From contig NZ_CP028487.1 in the NCBI RefSeq assembly GCF_003048255.1, positions 4,092,001 through 4,156,000 of the forward strand: a stretch of DNA of 64,000 bases. Reading direction: 5' to 3'. A program made the position numbers and the translations under genes. The notes beneath the pieces are model-generated. The model was not told where the DNA came from. It did no database searches and saw nothing but the letters and a program-made list of their open reading frames with translations. Numbering within the stretch: the first letter of the stretch is position 1; every line of letters starts with the position of its first letter. Origin of the DNA: Yersinia massiliensis. GTDB lineage: Bacteria; Pseudomonadota; Gammaproteobacteria; Enterobacterales; Enterobacteriaceae. Of the stretch, positions 10,951 through 21,196 are shown piece by piece.

Positions 10951-11001
10951 TGGTTTCCAGCAACAGTAAGGCCTACCACTGCTGTGCCCGCTTAAGGGCG
11001 A

Positions 11002-12912
11002 TTATTTTTTGTCTTTTACTTCTTCGAATTCGGCGTCTACAACGTCGTCTTCTTTCTTAGCACTGGTATCACCAGCTTCACCGCCTGCGGCTGCTTGCTG
11101 CTGCTGTGCCATTTCCAGCAATTTGCCAGAAACCTGCACCAGAGCCTGAGTTTTCGCTTCGATTTCAGCTTTATCTTCGCCTTTCAGCGCTGCTTCTAAC
11201 GCTTTCATAGCCTCTTCGATAGCTGTTTTGTCTTCTGCTGGCAGTTTGTCACCGGCTTCTTCCAACTGCTTACGTGTACCATGAATCAGGTGGTCAGCTT
11301 GGTTACGAGTCTGAACCAACTCTTCAAACTTACGGTCAGCTTCAGCGTTAGCTTCAGCATCGCGTACCATTTTTTGGATTTCTTCCTCGTTCAAACCAGA
11401 AGATGCCTTGATGGTAATCTTCTGTTCACGGCCAGTAGTTTTGTCTTTAGCAGACACATGCAAAATACCATCAGCATCGATATCGAAGGTCACTTCGATT
11501 TGTGCCGTACCACGAGGTGCCGCCTGAATCCCATCCAGATTGAACTGACCCAGAGACTTGTTATCCTGTGCACGTTTACGCTCACCCTGCAGCACATGGA
11601 TGGTTACCGCAGATTGGTTGTCTTCTGCAGTAGAGAACACTTGGCTGTGCTTAGTTGGGATAGTGGTGTTTTTGGTGATAAGCGGAGTCATCACACCACC
11701 CATGGTTTCAATACCTAGTGACAGTGGGGTCACGTCCAGCAACAGGACGTCTTTCACTTCACCAGACAGAACACCACCCTGCACTGCCGCACCAATCGCT
11801 ACAGCTTCATCTGGGTTAACGTCTTTACGTGGTTCTTTGCCAAAGAAGTCAGCAACTTTCTTTTGAACCATTGGCATACGGGTCTGACCACCCACCAAGA
11901 TAACGTCTTGGATATCGGAAACAGACAGCCCAGCGTCTTGCAATGCAACTTTCAGTGGTTCAATAGAACGGTTAACCAAATCTTCAACCAGTGACTCCAA
12001 TTTCGCACGAGTCACTTTGATGTTCATATGTTTTGGACCGCTGCCATCAGCCGTAATATACGGCAGGTTGACGTCAGTCTGCTGAGCTGAAGACAGCTCA
12101 ATTTTTGCTTTCTCAGCGGCTTCTTTCAGGCGCTGCATGGCCAGCGGATCGGTACGCAGATCCATACCCTGGTCTTTCTTGAACTCATCAACCAGGTAGT
12201 TGATCAAGCGGCTATCGAAGTCTTCACCACCCAAGTGTGTATCACCGTTGGTCGCCAGAACTTCGAAAGTTTTTTCACCGTCTACATCATCGATTTCGAT
12301 AATAGAGATATCGAAAGTACCACCACCGAGGTCATAAACCGCGATAGTACGGTTGCCGACTTCTTTATCCAAACCATAGGCCAATGCTGCAGCGGTTGGT
12401 TCGTTGATGATACGTTTTACTTCTAAGCCTGCGATACGGCCAGCATCTTTGGTTGCCTGACGCTGAGCATCGTTAAAGTAAGCAGGAACAGTAATAACGG
12501 CTTCGGTGACAGGTTCACCCAAGAAATCTTCAGCCGTTTTCTTCATTTTTTTCAGTACTTCAGCAGAAATCTGCGGTGGTGCCACTTTCTGGCCTTTTAC
12601 TTCAACCCAAGCGTCGCCATTGTCAGCTGCTACGATTTTGTACGGCATGATATCTTTATCACGCTGCGCTTCTTCATCTTGGAAACGACGGCCAATCAAA
12701 CGCTTGATAGCAAACAATGTATTTTGTGGGTTAGTAATAGCCTGACGCTTAGCAGGTTGACCAACCAGAATTTCACCATCTTGGGTATAAGCGATGATAG
12801 AAGGTGTAGTGCGATCACCTTCGCTGTTCTCCAGCACACGCGCTTTTACGCCATCCATAATAGCTACACAAGAGTTGGTAGTACCCAAGTCGATACCAAT
12901 AATTTTACCCAT
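11002..12912 (-). CDS. dnaK: Molecular chaperone DnaK (Hsp70)
   Basis: 636 aa ATP-dependent chaperone. The N-terminal actin-like ATPase domain (about 1-385) starts [16 protein letters not shown] and contains [10 protein letters not shown]. It is followed by the linker ([18 protein letters not shown]), the beta-sandwich substrate domain, and a helical lid ending in a Q-rich, acidic tail (EEVKDKK end). Works with DnaJ and GrpE in folding, disaggregation and sigma-32 control. Transcribed from the sigma-32 promoter at 13080-13112. Length is within two residues of E. coli. Confidence 0.98.
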   Translation of the reverse strand: MGKIIGIDLGTTNSCVAIMDGVKARVLENSEGDRTTPSIIAYTQDGEILVGQPAKRQAITNPQNTLFAIKRLIGRRFQDEEAQRDKDIMPYKIVAADNGDAWVEVKGQKVAPPQISAEVLKKMKKTAEDFLGEPVTEAVITVPAYFNDAQRQATKDAGRIAGLEVKRIINEPTAAALAYGLDKEVGNRTIAVYDLGGGTFDISIIEIDDVDGEKTFEVLATNGDTHLGGEDFDSRLINYLVDEFKKDQGMDLRTDPLAMQRLKEAAEKAKIELSSAQQTDVNLPYITADGSGPKHMNIKVTRAKLESLVEDLVNRSIEPLKVALQDAGLSVSDIQDVILVGGQTRMPMVQKKVADFFGKEPRKDVNPDEAVAIGAAVQGGVLSGEVKDVLLLDVTPLSLGIETMGGVMTPLITKNTTIPTKHSQVFSTAEDNQSAVTIHVLQGERKRAQDNKSLGQFNLDGIQAAPRGTAQIEVTFDIDADGILHVSAKDKTTGREQKITIKASSGLNEEEIQKMVRDAEANAEADRKFEELVQTRNQADHLIHGTRKQLEEAGDKLPAEDKTAIEEAMKALEAALKGEDKAEIEAKTQALVQVSGKLLEMAQQQQAAAGGEAGDTSAKKEDDVVDAEFEEVKDKK

Positions 12913-13352
12913 CTAAAACGCCTCCACTAAAAAGTCATATTCGGTCAAGTTACTAATCTATATGTGGGCGGATTACTTCTTTTCAACTGCCCATATTTTC
13001 TTAATCAATGTTTTCATGCTCAAAACTGAGTAAGTGCACGTCCGCGCTGATCCCCGATTAGCCCTGCGGTTGGGAATAAGATGGGGCCACGAAACGCTGC
13101 ATCAAGGGGGGAGATGAAAAAAAATTACTTTTTATTACCTTCAAGATCATTGTTTCCAATCGCGGGGATCATTATGATGCCGCGCGCACTTGGATAATTG
13201 ACGACTTTTTGGTCATTCCGGCGCTGTATACATTTTCGGATAATGATACCCAAAATGCTTAGGGCTGTCGGTGGGTTGTCTACTCACCATTGGCAGTGTC
13301 GAGCTGGAAAGGTATATCCATTTTTTAGCATTCTGTTAGTGACAGAGGACTT
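12913..13352. promoter_or_regulatory. dnaK/satP divergent control region
   Basis: 440 bp without a gene. It contains the dnaK heat-shock promoter (13080-13112) and roughly 170 bases of dnaK leader. The satP promoter on the plus strand is not resolved. Confidence 0.6.
13080..13112 (-). promoter_or_regulatory. Sigma-32 heat-shock promoter of dnaKJ
   Basis: On the minus strand CCCCCTTGAT (13101-13110) is the -35 and GGCCCCATC (13080-13088) the -10, separated by about 12-13 bases. This closely matches the E. coli dnaK P1 promoter and the sigma-32 consensus CTTGAA / CCCCAT. Confidence 0.9.
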
Positions 13353-13946
13353 ATGAACACCACCAAGTTGGCGAATCCTGGCCCATTAGGCCTTATGGGC
13401 TTTGGGATGACTACCGTCTTGCTTAACCTGCATAACGCAGGCTTCTTTCCCTTAACTTCTGTGATTCTGAGTATGGGGATTTTTTATGGCGGCTTAGCAC
13501 AAATTCTGGCCGGCTTATTGGAGTACAAAAAGGGTAATACCTTTGCGGCAACTGCATTTACTTCCTACGGCGCATTCTGGCTGAGCCTCGTTGGTTTGCT
13601 GATGCTGCCTAAGATGGGTCTGGCAGAAGCTACTGATGCTCAGTTCCTGGGCGTTTATTTAGGTCTGTGGGGCATTTTCACGCTCTTTATGTTCTTCGGT
13701 ACTTTACCAGCTAACCGTGCCTTGCAGTTTGTTTTCGGTAGCCTAACACTACTGTTTGCATTGCTGGCTGTGGGCAACTTCACGGGTAATCATTCACTGC
13801 TGGTCTTTGCTGGTTTTGAAGGTATTATTTGTGGTGCCAGCGCGATTTATCTCGCAATGGCGGAAGTGCTGAACGAACAATATGGTCGTACTGTGTTACC
13901 TATTGGTGAGCCAAGCCAAGCTTTACAAGTACAACCGGCAGTTTAA
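13353..13946 (+). CDS. satP: Acetate/succinate uptake transporter SatP (YaaH/GPR1/FUN34 family)
   Basis: 197 aa, six predicted membrane segments. The family signature [14 protein letters not shown] is at residues 8-21. The family forms hexameric inner-membrane channels or H+-coupled permeases for acetate and succinate. ATG with AGAGGACTT upstream. It lies next to dnaK as yaaH does in E. coli. Monocistronic, followed by a strong terminator. The E. coli protein has 188 aa; the extra residues are at the C-terminal tail. Confidence 0.92.
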   Translation: MNTTKLANPGPLGLMGFGMTTVLLNLHNAGFFPLTSVILSMGIFYGGLAQILAGLLEYKKGNTFAATAFTSYGAFWLSLVGLLMLPKMGLAEATDAQFLGVYLGLWGIFTLFMFFGTLPANRALQFVFGSLTLLFALLAVGNFTGNHSLLVFAGFEGIICGASAIYLAMAEVLNEQYGRTVLPIGEPSQALQVQPAV

Positions 13947-13973
13947 GTCGAGAACCACCAGAAATATTCAATT

Positions 13974-14020
13974 AAAAACACACTGAATGTTAAAAACTAG
14001 ATAATATTCGGTGTGTTTTT
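13974..14020 (+). terminator. satP terminator
   Basis: AAAAACACACTGAAT (13974-13988) pairs with ATTCGGTGTGTTTTT (14006-14020) and ends in a T run. The flanking A run makes it symmetrical, so it could work on both strands. Confidence 0.9.
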
Positions 14021-14203
14021 ATTCATTACAGCTAGATTATATTTAAGCAACTTGAGTTAATACATTGCGTAATAAAAAACGCACCATAATTTCATCTCAA
14101 TGAATGATTGTAAAATAGAAAAGGTAAAAGTACAGCCTTATTATATAATCCTCTCGCCGCGACAAGAACCCATACTTTAATTAACGAAGCTAAGGGGATG
14201 TCA

Positions 14204-16393
14204 ATGAGAATAGCCATCAAACTATTTATCAGTATTATATTAATAGTATCCACATCTGTTTACTCAGATGACAGCACCTGTTTTTATACGGAAAAAGACT
14301 TCGAAGGTGAAAATACCTGTTTATATTCAGGCCAAAAAATAGATTTATACGCTGAGTTTAAAAAGTCACTCCAATCAGAATCAGACCCCAAAATAATTGA
14401 CAATGACAGTGTACAATCAATAATGATACCATCAGGGATGATGGCAAAAATCTATAAAAATGATAATTTCAGCCCTCCGTTCTTCACGTTAGTAGAGAGT
14501 GCCAATGTTAATCAGTTAAAACGATTAGGGATAAACCGTGAAATAAGCAGCATTAAAGTATCTGAAAACAAGAATCTAAACTGCAATAGAATATGCACTA
14601 TTTTAAGCACACACAAAATAAATCTCTCTGATGCCTTTGGCAGATATTGGCATGATGGGCGCTTAGTTAACAGACAAATAATACTTATTCTTAATAGTAA
14701 ATATTCTCGTAAAATTGAAGGGTATAGCATTAATTTATCTAAGGGTCCAAGCATCAATGTGACTGAAAATGAAATTATTTTCTCCGACTACAAAGAACTT
14801 AATCAGTTCAATTTTGAATACAAAAAAAATGCAAATGAACTAGCATTTATCATACAACTTAGTGATGATTTCGTTCAATACCAATATATCCAAACAGAAA
14901 AAAAACAGTTAGTCGATATATCACCTATCATTTCGTTTAAATGGTTAAAAGAAAAACAAATCAATCCAGAACTAACTATTGAAAATTACAATTACTACAA
15001 TATACCTGTGATCATAAATAGAGCTATACTGACTGCTGATACCGGAAGGAAAAATTCAGAGAAAAGAGATTTATCTCAAACCAGTAAAGCAATATGTTCA
15101 TTCACTCCTTTTCTTAATATCTATAACTACATTACCCATGGAACATGTCAGCAGTTAGATGGAATTATATTTAATGCACTTGATTACTTCAGCAATAATA
15201 CAAAAGAAAAAACATTACATATTGCAGGTGAGAGTCGTCCACTAAAGCCAATAACTATATCCAAAATAGCTAACAATAATACCAGTGATGGTGTTTACGA
15301 AAATTATCTGATGTTAAGCTATATTGATAGCACAAACCATCACCAATCATTAAGTCTACCGGCTGTCGCTAAAACCTGTGAAACCTCGATTTACAGATTA
15401 ATAAGCTCCCGCCCTAATCGTCAGGGACGGCCACCCTGTATTGATTGGACGCTAGATATCATGACTGATTTTACCTTGTTATTTGGTAATGACTTGAGTA
15501 CTTGGAATTCAGAGTACTTTAGTAAAATCATTGATTCAATTATAAAAACAGGGAGCACAGGTGCGGTTGTAGAAGATGCAGAATTAGAGCAGCGTTTCAG
15601 TAATGCAGTAAGAGAAAAGGTTGTCGATAGAAGCAAGGGTAACTCTCTTGGCCAAATTAAAACCGCGTTCGATTATGCTCAATTAAGTTATCTCGCTCAT
15701 ACTGCTTATTACGCATCGGATGACATGCCGAGCCAAGTAGAACAACTACCACTCGGTATTTATGAGCTATTACTGGAAACATTCGTATATAGGCCAACCA
15801 TACCAATGATTATGGAACATGGTGAACAGGTCCCTCAGCATGACTCAAATTTTGAAATAGAAATAATCGCAACACCGACTCCTGAAGAAGCAGAAAAACT
15901 GTCCGCAGAGGAAATAGAAAAGATTCGCGCCTCACGAGCAGAACTGGCTGAGACCATCGTTCAATGGGGCGAACAATATCAAGGTTCCCATGTTGTCGAT
16001 CTCGACGCTAATCCTGATTTGGCTGCTGAATTTAGTAAAACCCTTCATGCAGGTCATATTGTTACAGGCATTATTCACCGCAGATTGATCATTAAGCGCC
16101 CAGGCGAGATTTATGTTGTTGTCAAATTCCGAGGCAAAACTATCGCGATTGTGCTGGCAGATCGTTTTAATAATAGAAATCAAGTTGAACTAGTCGCATC
16201 AGCGACACTGCCGGATTATGTGCTAACCCCAAATCGTGAAGGGACAGTTAGAGGAGCGGGAACGGCTGCTGTAATTGCTTTAGCTCAATATCTAAAGGAG
16301 AAAGGTGCTATTACATTGTTTTCTGAGGTAATTTCCAGCCCCTCAGCGCGGGTTAAACAAAAGGTCGGCTTTAACTTCAAATCAGGATTCTGA
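14204..16393 (+). CDS. Exported multidomain protein: beta-gamma-crystallin-like N-terminus, GNAT-like C-terminus
   Basis: 729 aa from the ATG at 14204. An in-frame ATG six bases earlier sits directly against the Shine-Dalgarno AAGGGG, so the later one is preferred. Residues 1-21 are a Sec signal peptide (MRIAIKLFISIILIVSTSVYS). Residues about 25-118 look like one two-Greek-key beta-gamma-crystallin module (CFYTEKDFEGENTCLY opening). Its calcium-type motifs are near-consensus: NDSVQS at 67-72 and NREISS at 111-116, against N/D-N/D-x-x-S/T-S. The centre (about 120-570) is unrecognised and has several cysteines. The C-terminal 120 residues read as a GNAT fold: RGAGTA (from Arg683) fits the acetyl-CoA loop Q/R-x-x-G-x-G/A, and SPSARVKQKVGF fits the last helix-strand. 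The first 1.2 kb uses AAA, ATA and AAT codons heavily, the last part much less. Substrate and export route are unknown; the GNAT call is mine by motif reading. Confidence 0.7.
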   Translation: MRIAIKLFISIILIVSTSVYSDDSTCFYTEKDFEGENTCLYSGQKIDLYAEFKKSLQSESDPKIIDNDSVQSIMIPSGMMAKIYKNDNFSPPFFTLVESANVNQLKRLGINREISSIKVSENKNLNCNRICTILSTHKINLSDAFGRYWHDGRLVNRQIILILNSKYSRKIEGYSINLSKGPSINVTENEIIFSDYKELNQFNFEYKKNANELAFIIQLSDDFVQYQYIQTEKKQLVDISPIISFKWLKEKQINPELTIENYNYYNIPVIINRAILTADTGRKNSEKRDLSQTSKAICSFTPFLNIYNYITHGTCQQLDGIIFNALDYFSNNTKEKTLHIAGESRPLKPITISKIANNNTSDGVYENYLMLSYIDSTNHHQSLSLPAVAKTCETSIYRLISSRPNRQGRPPCIDWTLDIMTDFTLLFGNDLSTWNSEYFSKIIDSIIKTGSTGAVVEDAELEQRFSNAVREKVVDRSKGNSLGQIKTAFDYAQLSYLAHTAYYASDDMPSQVEQLPLGIYELLLETFVYRPTIPMIMEHGEQVPQHDSNFEIEIIATPTPEEAEKLSAEEIEKIRASRAELAETIVQWGEQYQGSHVVDLDANPDLAAEFSKTLHAGHIVTGIIHRRLIIKRPGEIYVVVKFRGKTIAIVLADRFNNRNQVELVASATLPDYVLTPNREGTVRGAGTAAVIALAQYLKEKGAITLFSEVISSPSARVKQKVGFNFKSGF

Positions 16394-16410
16394 TTGGCGT
16401 CACAAACACA

Positions 16411-16446
16411 AAAGCCCATAACCTTTATTCGCATTATGGGCTTTTT
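16411..16446. terminator. Bidirectional terminator between the exported protein and the MHS transporter
   Basis: AAAGCCCATAA (16411-16421) pairs with TTATGGGCTTT (16434-16444). T runs lie on both sides, serving the convergent genes at 14204-16393 and 16480-17829. Confidence 0.85.
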
Positions 16447-16479
16447 GATGATGGACTGACTTCTGGTTACGAGGAATAA

Positions 16480-17829
16480 CTACCCCATCACCTTCTTCGT
16501 CAGATTAATTTTCACTTCACTATTAATGTCATTACGCAGATAAACGCCCAGCAGCAGCCCAACCAACGATAGTAGCAACATATAATATGCTGGTGCCATA
16601 GGGGTAATCTTCATCAATAACGTCACTAGAATAGGTGTCAGACCGCCGAATATGGCATAAGCCACATTGTAGGAGAATGATATCCCTGTGAAACGAACTT
16701 CCGCAGGGAAAGCACGCACCATCACATAAGGTACTGCACCCACTAAGCCGACGCAAAAACCAGCCATCATATAATGAGTAAACAGTTGGGTCGGATCTGT
16801 AAGATTAGTGTGATAGAACGACCATGTGGATAGCGCCAGCATCAAGCTACCGACAATAAAAGTTTTACTGGCGCCAACGCGGTCAATGACTAATCCTGCA
16901 ATCACACAGCCACACACCAGTGCGACAATCGCCAAACTGTTCGCCTGTAATGCCAATGCCGGCAGCACGCCAAACTGCTTTTGTAAGTAAGTCGGTGTCA
17001 TCAAGATAACGACGACGATACCCGCCGAAAGCAGCCAAGTGAGTAACATCGACACGACCACTTCTTTTTTGTAATTCACCACCACAGATTTCAACGGTAA
17101 CTCATCTGCCAAGGCTTTACGTGCCTGCATTTCTTTGAAAATAGGCGTTTCTTGTAACCAACGACGTAAATACATCGCGAACAGACCGAAGATACCCCCG
17201 AGGAAGAACGGTACACGCCAGCCGCCGTCTAATATGGCCTGATGACTCAAGGTAGTATTCATTGCTGTTGCGACCAGTGATCCTAATAAGATCCCCGCAG
17301 TCAAACCGGCGGTTAACGTGCCACAGGCAATCCCAATACGTCGACGCGGCACATGTTCTGCCACAAAGACCCATGCGCCAGGGACTTCACCACCAATTGC
17401 TGCGCCTTGCAATACACGCATAAAGAGCAATAGCAGCGGTGCCGCAATACCGATAGAGGCGTAAGTAGGCAGCATACCAATTGCCAACGTAGGTATGGCC
17501 ATTAATAGAATACTGAGAGTAAACATCTTCTTGCGGCCAACCAAGTCACCAAAGTGGGCCATGATAATGCCACCCAGTGGGCGGGCGAGATAGCCAGCAG
17601 CGAAAATACCAAATGTCTGCACTTGACGCAGCCATTCAGGCATATCGACCGGGAAGAAGAGATCGCCAATCACCGCAGCAAAAAAAACGAAGATAATAAA
17701 GTCATAAAACTCTAACGCCCCGCCTAATGCCGCCAGCGTCAGTGTTTTATAATCTTGCTTATTCAAACGACGATTATGATTATGTTGTTGGGATGAGTCG
17801 CTTTGAGATGAGTTGTGTTCTTGAGACAT
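16480..17829 (-). CDS. MFS transporter, metabolite:H+ symporter (MHS) family
   Basis: 449 aa with 12 predicted membrane segments. A polar His/Gln/Ser-rich N-terminal tail (about residues 1-28) precedes TM1. The signature loop DLVGRKKMF between TM2 and TM3 and the GGEVPGAWVFVAEHVPRRRIG segment are characteristic of the ProP/KgtP/ShiA branch of MHS symporters. Such proteins import organic acids, betaines or related solutes with protons; specificity cannot be read here. Convergent with the exported protein, and mogA lies upstream on the same strand (128-bp gap). Absent at this position in E. coli, so part of an accessory block between satP and mogA. Confidence 0.85.
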   Translation of the reverse strand: MSQEHNSSQSDSSQQHNHNRRLNKQDYKTLTLAALGGALEFYDFIIFVFFAAVIGDLFFPVDMPEWLRQVQTFGIFAAGYLARPLGGIIMAHFGDLVGRKKMFTLSILLMAIPTLAIGMLPTYASIGIAAPLLLLFMRVLQGAAIGGEVPGAWVFVAEHVPRRRIGIACGTLTAGLTAGILLGSLVATAMNTTLSHQAILDGGWRVPFFLGGIFGLFAMYLRRWLQETPIFKEMQARKALADELPLKSVVVNYKKEVVVSMLLTWLLSAGIVVVILMTPTYLQKQFGVLPALALQANSLAIVALVCGCVIAGLVIDRVGASKTFIVGSLMLALSTWSFYHTNLTDPTQLFTHYMMAGFCVGLVGAVPYVMVRAFPAEVRFTGISFSYNVAYAIFGGLTPILVTLLMKITPMAPAYYMLLLSLVGLLLGVYLRNDINSEVKINLTKKVMG

Positions 17830-17957
17830 ATGACACCGTAGTAAACCAGAGTTGGGGAAGAAAAATATTTTCAGTCTTTCGTAAAGTAAATATGACTATA
17901 CCGTACAAAATTCCCCACACTCGTATAATGGTACCTAATGCTGCATAAACTTTTAAT

Positions 17958-18545
17958 TTAGTTTTTTATATCGATAATGGCATTCTTCGGACGAAAAGCC
18001 GCTACCACTTCCGCATTGGTCTCTATATAAGGTCCATCCAGCAATTGGATACAATAAGGGACACTGGCAAAAATACCTGCAACAACCACGTTCGATTGAG
18101 CATCTTTCACGCCTTCTAACGTCTCTTTAATTGATTTAGGTTGCCCCGGTAAGTTGATGATCAATGCTTGTTTGCGGATGATCCCTACTTGGCGGGATAA
18201 AATAGCAGTAGGAACATAATGTAGGCTGATTTGACGCATTTGTTCGCCGAATCCAGGCATTTGACGATCGGCAATCGCTAATGTCGCATCTGGCGTAACA
18301 TCACGCCGTGCAGGGCCTGTTCCTCCAGTGGTTAAGACTAAATGGCAACCCATTTCATCCACTAATTCACACAATGTTTGTTCAATCAGCGTTTGCTCAT
18401 CAGGGATAAGACGCGCTTCAATTTCAAAGGGAGTGCTTAGTGCACTTGCCAGCCACTCTTCCAGCGCTGGGATGCCTTTATCCTGATAAATCCCGCTTGA
18501 TGCCCGATCAGATACGGACACTAAACCTATACGTAATATATTCAT
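17958..18545 (-). CDS. mogA: Molybdopterin adenylyltransferase MogA
   Basis: 195 aa from the ATG at 18545. The frame runs 17 codons further upstream, but GAGGTAG sits at the right distance from 18545 and 195 aa is the E. coli length. It adenylylates molybdopterin before molybdate insertion in molybdenum cofactor synthesis. N-terminus MNILRIGLVSVSDRASSGIY; the binding loop TTGGTGPARRD is at about residues 72-82. It lies downstream of talB with its own gap, in the conserved talB-mog order. No anomaly. Confidence 0.95.
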   Translation of the reverse strand: MNILRIGLVSVSDRASSGIYQDKGIPALEEWLASALSTPFEIEARLIPDEQTLIEQTLCELVDEMGCHLVLTTGGTGPARRDVTPDATLAIADRQMPGFGEQMRQISLHYVPTAILSRQVGIIRKQALIINLPGQPKSIKETLEGVKDAQSNVVVAGIFASVPYCIQLLDGPYIETNAEVVAAFRPKNAIIDIKN

Positions 18546-18693
18546 GCGACTACCTCGACAAAATACCTTTATCTGGTCGAATGATAGCATACCCAAAGTG
18601 ATTCAAGTGGTGGCCCGACGGTAAACCTTTGCAATTGATGAACCAAGGGAAATACTGGTCTATGGCAAGGTATAAGCGATTAAAGAATAGAAA

Positions 18694-18720
18694 TAAAAAA
18701 GGCGGCTTTCGCCACCTTTT
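18694..18720 (-). terminator. talB terminator
   Basis: On the minus strand GGTGGC, loop GAAA, GCCGCC is followed by TTTTTTATTT, starting about 30 bases after the talB stop. Confidence 0.92.
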
Positions 18721-18747
18721 CTTCAAATCCCGCGTATTCAACGGAGA

Positions 18748-19701
18748 TTACAGCAGCTCTGAAATCATCTTCTCAAGTTTACCCTGATCAATGGCAAACT
18801 TACGAATACCGTCAGCCAGTTTATCAATCGCCATAGGGTCTTGATTGTGCTGCCAGTAGAATTCAGCTTCAGTCAATGGTGCTGGTTTAGCTTGAACTTC
18901 ACCAGTGTAAGACAGTTTACGCTCAACTGGACCTTCGCTTTCTGCCAGCTCTTTCAGCAGTGATGGTGCGATGGTCAGACGGTCACAACCGGCCAACTCA
19001 ATGATTTCGCCCAGATTACGGAAGCTTGCGCCCATGACCACAGTCTTATAACCGTGTTTTTTGTAGTACTGATAGATTTCGGTGACTGAAACCACACCTG
19101 GATCTTCGTTTGGCGCGAACTCTTTTTTGTCGCCATTGGCTTTGTACCAATCAAGAATACGGCCCACAAACGGTGAAATCAGGAATACATTAGCTTCAGC
19201 ACAAGCACGCGCTTGAGCGAAGGAGAACAGCAGTGTCAGGTTGCAGTTAATACCTTCTTTTTCCAGTTGCTCTGCGGCACGGATCCCCTGCCAAGTAGAA
19301 GCCAGTTTGATCAGGATACGGTCATTGCTGATGCCCGCTTCATTATAAAGTTTGATCAAGCGTTTGGCTTTTGCCACGCTGGCAGCAGTGTCATAGGACA
19401 GGCGAGCATCAACTTCGGTAGAAATACGGCCTGGGATCAGTTTCAGAATTTCCAAACCAATATTGACGGCCAGTTTGTCAGTGGCATCCACGATCTGCTG
19501 TGCGTGATCGTTGCTTTGAGCACGAGCCCAAGCGACAGCTTCATCAATTAATTTGCGATATTCAGGAATTTGAGCAGCATTCAGAATAAGCGAAGGGTTA
19601 GTGGTTGCATCTTGCGGCTGATACAGTTTCATTGCCGCGATATCCCCAGTATCGGCGACTACAGTGGTGATTTGACGTAGGGAAGTAAGTTTATCGGTCA
19701 T
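18748..19701 (-). CDS. talB: Transaldolase
   Basis: 317 aa from ATG at 19701 ([20 protein letters not shown]). The longer frame adds 13 codons that lack homology to the family, and 317 aa equals E. coli TalB. A pentose-phosphate pathway enzyme that transfers a dihydroxyacetone unit from sedoheptulose-7-P to glyceraldehyde-3-P through a Schiff-base lysine. The catalytic segment [13 protein letters not shown] (Lys near 132) is present, along with the [11 protein letters not shown]-terminal signature. Monocistronic with a strong terminator. Confidence 0.97.
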   Translation of the reverse strand: MTDKLTSLRQITTVVADTGDIAAMKLYQPQDATTNPSLILNAAQIPEYRKLIDEAVAWARAQSNDHAQQIVDATDKLAVNIGLEILKLIPGRISTEVDARLSYDTAASVAKAKRLIKLYNEAGISNDRILIKLASTWQGIRAAEQLEKEGINCNLTLLFSFAQARACAEANVFLISPFVGRILDWYKANGDKKEFAPNEDPGVVSVTEIYQYYKKHGYKTVVMGASFRNLGEIIELAGCDRLTIAPSLLKELAESEGPVERKLSYTGEVQAKPAPLTEAEFYWQHNQDPMAIDKLADGIRKFAIDQGKLEKMISELL

Positions 19702-20206
19702 GTTGTCGTTTCTCGTCGTTTGTGCATGAACTTTTGGCATATCGAAAGTTTAAATTGCTTAGAACAACTTTTATTGCTTTGAAAGCGGTTATTACTACGA
19801 TTGCAATGTTAGGCATTTCGCAAGATAGGCGCTTTCGAAGCCCTGCCTTGTCTTGATAATAACATGCGTAAGCCTTGGTGCAAGGCAGTTAAACTGATTA
19901 AAAAAAGCGCAACCTTGCTGTTTCCGGTTAGCAACCGTTTTCGCCTTTCAAAACAGCTGAATATCGACTGATTAATAGCAATTCTGTCCATTTGTGTCGT
20001 GCTGAGACGATTTAGCTTATCGATATCATCGCTAATATGTCCATCTAACCATAAAATTATTGGCAGCGTCATTCACTTGCCAACCTGCTAACTAGCCTAC
20101 AACGTCAAATTCGCTAGGGATACCTATCTTAACAATCGCCTAATCTTCTTTTTGCTGGCGCGCGCTTTTTGCTACAGTGTGCTATCTGGATTAACAGGAT
20201 GTCGTG
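19702..20206. promoter_or_regulatory. talB/yaaA divergent intergenic region
   Basis: 505 bp. It must contain the talB promoter on the minus strand and the yaaA promoter on the plus strand. An 87-codon minus-strand frame across it has no recognisable features. I see no convincing terminator, RNA gene or repeat here. Confidence 0.45.
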
Positions 20207-20983
20207 ATGCTTATTATTATCTCCCCAGCCAAAACCCTTGATTATCAAAGTCCGTTAGCGACTAAAAAGTTTACTCAGCCTGAAATGTTGGATAAGTCAC
20301 AAGCACTTATCGAAATTTGCCGCGATCTTACGCCCGCACAAATCAGCAGTCTGATGGGGATTAGTGACAAACTTGCCGGCTTAAATGCGGCTCGCTTTAG
20401 CGAATGGCAACCCGATTTCACCCCCGATAATGCACGTCAGGCTATTCTGGCCTTCAAAGGTGATGTTTATACCGGCATGCAGGCTCAGACGTTCAGTAAA
20501 GCTGATTTTGACTTTGCCCAACAACATTTACGTATGCTTTCTGGCTTGTATGGTGTGTTGCGCCCGTTGGATTTGATGCAGCCCTATCGCTTAGAAATGG
20601 GGATCAAGCTGGCGAACTCACAGGGCAAAGATCTTTATGCATTCTGGGGTGATCTGATTACAGAGAAGCTGAATCAAGCGCTGGCGCAGCAAGGAGATAA
20701 CGTACTGATTAATCTGGCGTCTGATGAGTACTTTAAAGCGGTAAAACCGGCCAAATTGATCGGCTCAATGATAAAACCAGTGTTCTTAGATGAGAAGAAC
20801 GGGAAGTACAAAATAATTAGTTTCTACGCCAAGAAAGCCCGTGGTTTGATGAGCCGCTTTGTTATCCAGAATAAGCTCACCAAGCCAGAACAACTGGTTG
20901 ATTTTAACCTGGAAGGCTATGAGTTTGATGCAGGATTGTCAGCGAAAAATGAGCTTGTCTTCAAGCGAGCCGAACAACACTGA
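20207..20983 (+). CDS. yaaA: Peroxide stress protein YaaA (UPF0246)
   Basis: 258 aa, starting [16 protein letters not shown]. The frame opens three bases earlier with GTG, but ATG at 20207 gives the E. coli length and N-terminus. YaaA is an OxyR-induced protein that lowers intracellular free iron during H2O2 stress and binds DNA. Conserved blocks seen: [40 protein letters not shown] and [13 protein letters not shown]. It faces thrC convergently across a palindromic terminator, as in E. coli. Confidence 0.95.
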   Translation: MLIIISPAKTLDYQSPLATKKFTQPEMLDKSQALIEICRDLTPAQISSLMGISDKLAGLNAARFSEWQPDFTPDNARQAILAFKGDVYTGMQAQTFSKADFDFAQQHLRMLSGLYGVLRPLDLMQPYRLEMGIKLANSQGKDLYAFWGDLITEKLNQALAQQGDNVLINLASDEYFKAVKPAKLIGSMIKPVFLDEKNGKYKIISFYAKKARGLMSRFVIQNKLTKPEQLVDFNLEGYEFDAGLSAKNELVFKRAEQH

Positions 20984-21061
20984 TTTTCTGAATGAGTTAG
21001 GCGGTAGCTCAGTTTGTCTTCGTCGGTGGCTGTTCGTATTGTAGATGATTACCCCGATGAC

Positions 21062-21093
21062 AAATTTAAAAGGCCAGTGGCCTTTTAAATTTG
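21062..21093. terminator. Bidirectional terminator between yaaA and thrC
   Basis: A near-perfect 32-base palindrome: AAATTTAAAAGGCCA against TGGCCTTTTAAATTT around GTGG. It lies between convergent yaaA and thrC; the T-rich arms can serve either strand. Confidence 0.85.
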
Positions 21094-21196
21094 ATGAGCG
21101 AAAAGTTTAACGTACCGAGGAATGCGTCAGCGGCATGCGTCGCCGACTCCCATAGTCCGCTTTCTCTTCGCTCTACGACTTAGCAATAGCGACCAA

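Noticed and set aside
18589..18640. ATACCCAAAGTGATTCAAGTG-like segment upstream of mogA resembling a common enterobacterial intergenic repeat
   Set aside because: Only one short arm is recognisable and no partner arm was found, so it cannot be called a repeat from this window.
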